Origin: a virus
Strand: one strand, 5' to 3'
IMG/VR virus record: IMGVR_UViG_3300037189_004863
Coordinates: 1 to 24,153 of that record
DNA: 24,153 nt
In this document: positions 23,681 to 24,153 of the stretch, piece by piece
How positions within the stretch are numbered: position 1 is the stretch's first letter
How the letters are laid out: each line of letters opens with the position of its first letter
The notes under the pieces: model-generated
What the model was told of the DNA's origin: nothing
Seen by the model: only the letters and a program-made list of their open reading frames with translations
The model's database searches: none
Made by a program: the position numbers and the translations under genes

Positions 23681-23952
23681 AGCGTTTTCTCGCTGGCATC
23701 AGTGCCAGCACTTTTTGCGATGGCTTGAAGAATCTTGAATCCGTGAGCCGACTTGTGTTCCTGCTTCGGAACTCCTAGAAGCTCGCCAGCGTAATCAATC
23801 AAAGAAAACGCTCCATCGCGTTGCTCGCGCGCCTCAGTAAGCTCACGTTCGAGTTTCTGTGCGTGTTCCATCATTTCACTATACCGATCCACAATAATGC
23901 GAGGGTTATGTAGTTCGCAATTCAGCGCATCCGTCCTCGGTGTATCACTCAT
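23677..23952 (-). CDS. Small coiled-coil phage protein starting MSDTPRTDA (91 aa)
   Basis: The protein begins MSDTPRTDALN, a hallmark I recall from a large family of short phage proteins. A helix follows (YSEMMEHAQKLERELTEARE) that is probably a coiled coil, then a part ending in AGTDASEKTL. The role is unknown. The start is secured by a strong Shine-Dalgarno sequence AAAGGAGGT (23957-23965) 4 bases upstream, the best in the window and inside the end of the previous gene. Its ATG also overlaps that gene's TGA by 8 bases (ATGAGTGA). It differs from the genes to its left in GC content and initiation signal. Confidence 0.8.
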   Translation of the reverse strand: MSDTPRTDALNCELHNPRIIVDRYSEMMEHAQKLERELTEAREQRDGAFSLIDYAGELLGVPKQEHKSAHGFKILQAIAKSAGTDASEKTL

Positions 23953-24153
23953 GCTGACCTCCTTTCGCGGCAGCTAGGGCTTGCTTGGCGACATATTGCG
24001 GTGAGTAGCCATTATCGCACTGCCCGTCTGCGTATGTGTGCGTTGCGACCATTTCCAAAGCCTCCGCCAGCGTGTCGCGTTGTTGGCGCGTTTCATTGTA
24101 TTGGCGGTCAAGAAATCCACGGTCTGCGTCACGACTTTTAAGAGTCGCTGCCA
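23945..24153 (-). CDS. Small phage protein, 5' end outside the window (68 or more aa)
   Basis: The frame enters from the right edge and ends at the TGA 23945-23947. It starts in the window with AATLKSRDADRGFLDRQYNE and continues TRQQRDTLAEALEMVATHTY, then DGQCDNGYSPQYVAKQALAA. The C-terminal part 'THTYADGQC-DNGYSPQYVAKQAL' is a stretch I recall from short phage proteins that travel with MSDTPRTDA proteins; the function is unknown. The front is a helix rich in Arg and Gln. Its last bases carry the Shine-Dalgarno sequence of the next gene, with which it overlaps by 8 bases. The start codon is not in the window. Confidence 0.7.
   Translation of the reverse strand, partial: AATLKSRDADRGFLDRQYNETRQQRDTLAEALEMVATHTYADGQCDNGYSPQYVAKQALAAAKGGQHE

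Overview
The window looks like part of a tailed double-stranded DNA phage (or prophage) genome. It has one enormous phage-type open frame, a DNA replication and recombination set (primase-helicase, OB-fold protein, Cas4-like nuclease), an RNA-ligase-type nucleotidyltransferase, three HNH genes, a DUF932 protein and many very small cysteine-rich genes. No bacterial housekeeping genes, tRNAs or rRNAs are visible. The host cannot be named. Most start codons are preceded by an A-rich AACA-type leader and not by a Shine-Dalgarno sequence, which would fit a host that relies little on Shine-Dalgarno pairing (Bacteroidota are one example). That is inference only.

Layout. (1) 1-10974, plus strand: one continuous frame, open at the left edge, of at least 3657 residues, resembling the giant 'large polyvalent' phage proteins. 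(2) 10971-24153 is almost entirely minus strand, so transcription converges on a TTAA shared by two stop codons. Read in its own direction (right to left), this half starts with a GC-richer set of tiny genes (24153 to about 23301), at least two of them with real Shine-Dalgarno sequences. Next come a GHKL ATPase-like protein, a small Cys protein, a Cas4-like nuclease and an OB-fold protein, ending in an intrinsic terminator at 20151-20178. Then follow a zinc-ribbon protein, an HNH protein, DUF932, two unidentified genes, a ParB/KorB-like protein, an overlapping small gene and the primase-helicase. The distal end (13.9-11.0 kb) is a patchwork: an orphan ligase N-terminal fragment, an HNH gene, an intact ligase, a ribbon-helix-helix protein, a gene interrupted by an amber codon, another HNH gene, an acyl carrier protein, a structured non-coding stretch and a 90-aa gene. 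A single plus-strand cysteine-rich gene (19015-19539) interrupts the minus run.

Most worth a second look: the ligase fragment that ends exactly at the catalytic lysine, next to an HNH gene; the in-frame TAG followed by 45 protein-like codons that end in an ATGA overlap with the next gene; the E-E-x-x-H motif in two unrelated proteins; the phage acyl carrier protein; the structured non-coding region at 11261-11375; and the shift in initiation signals at the right end.
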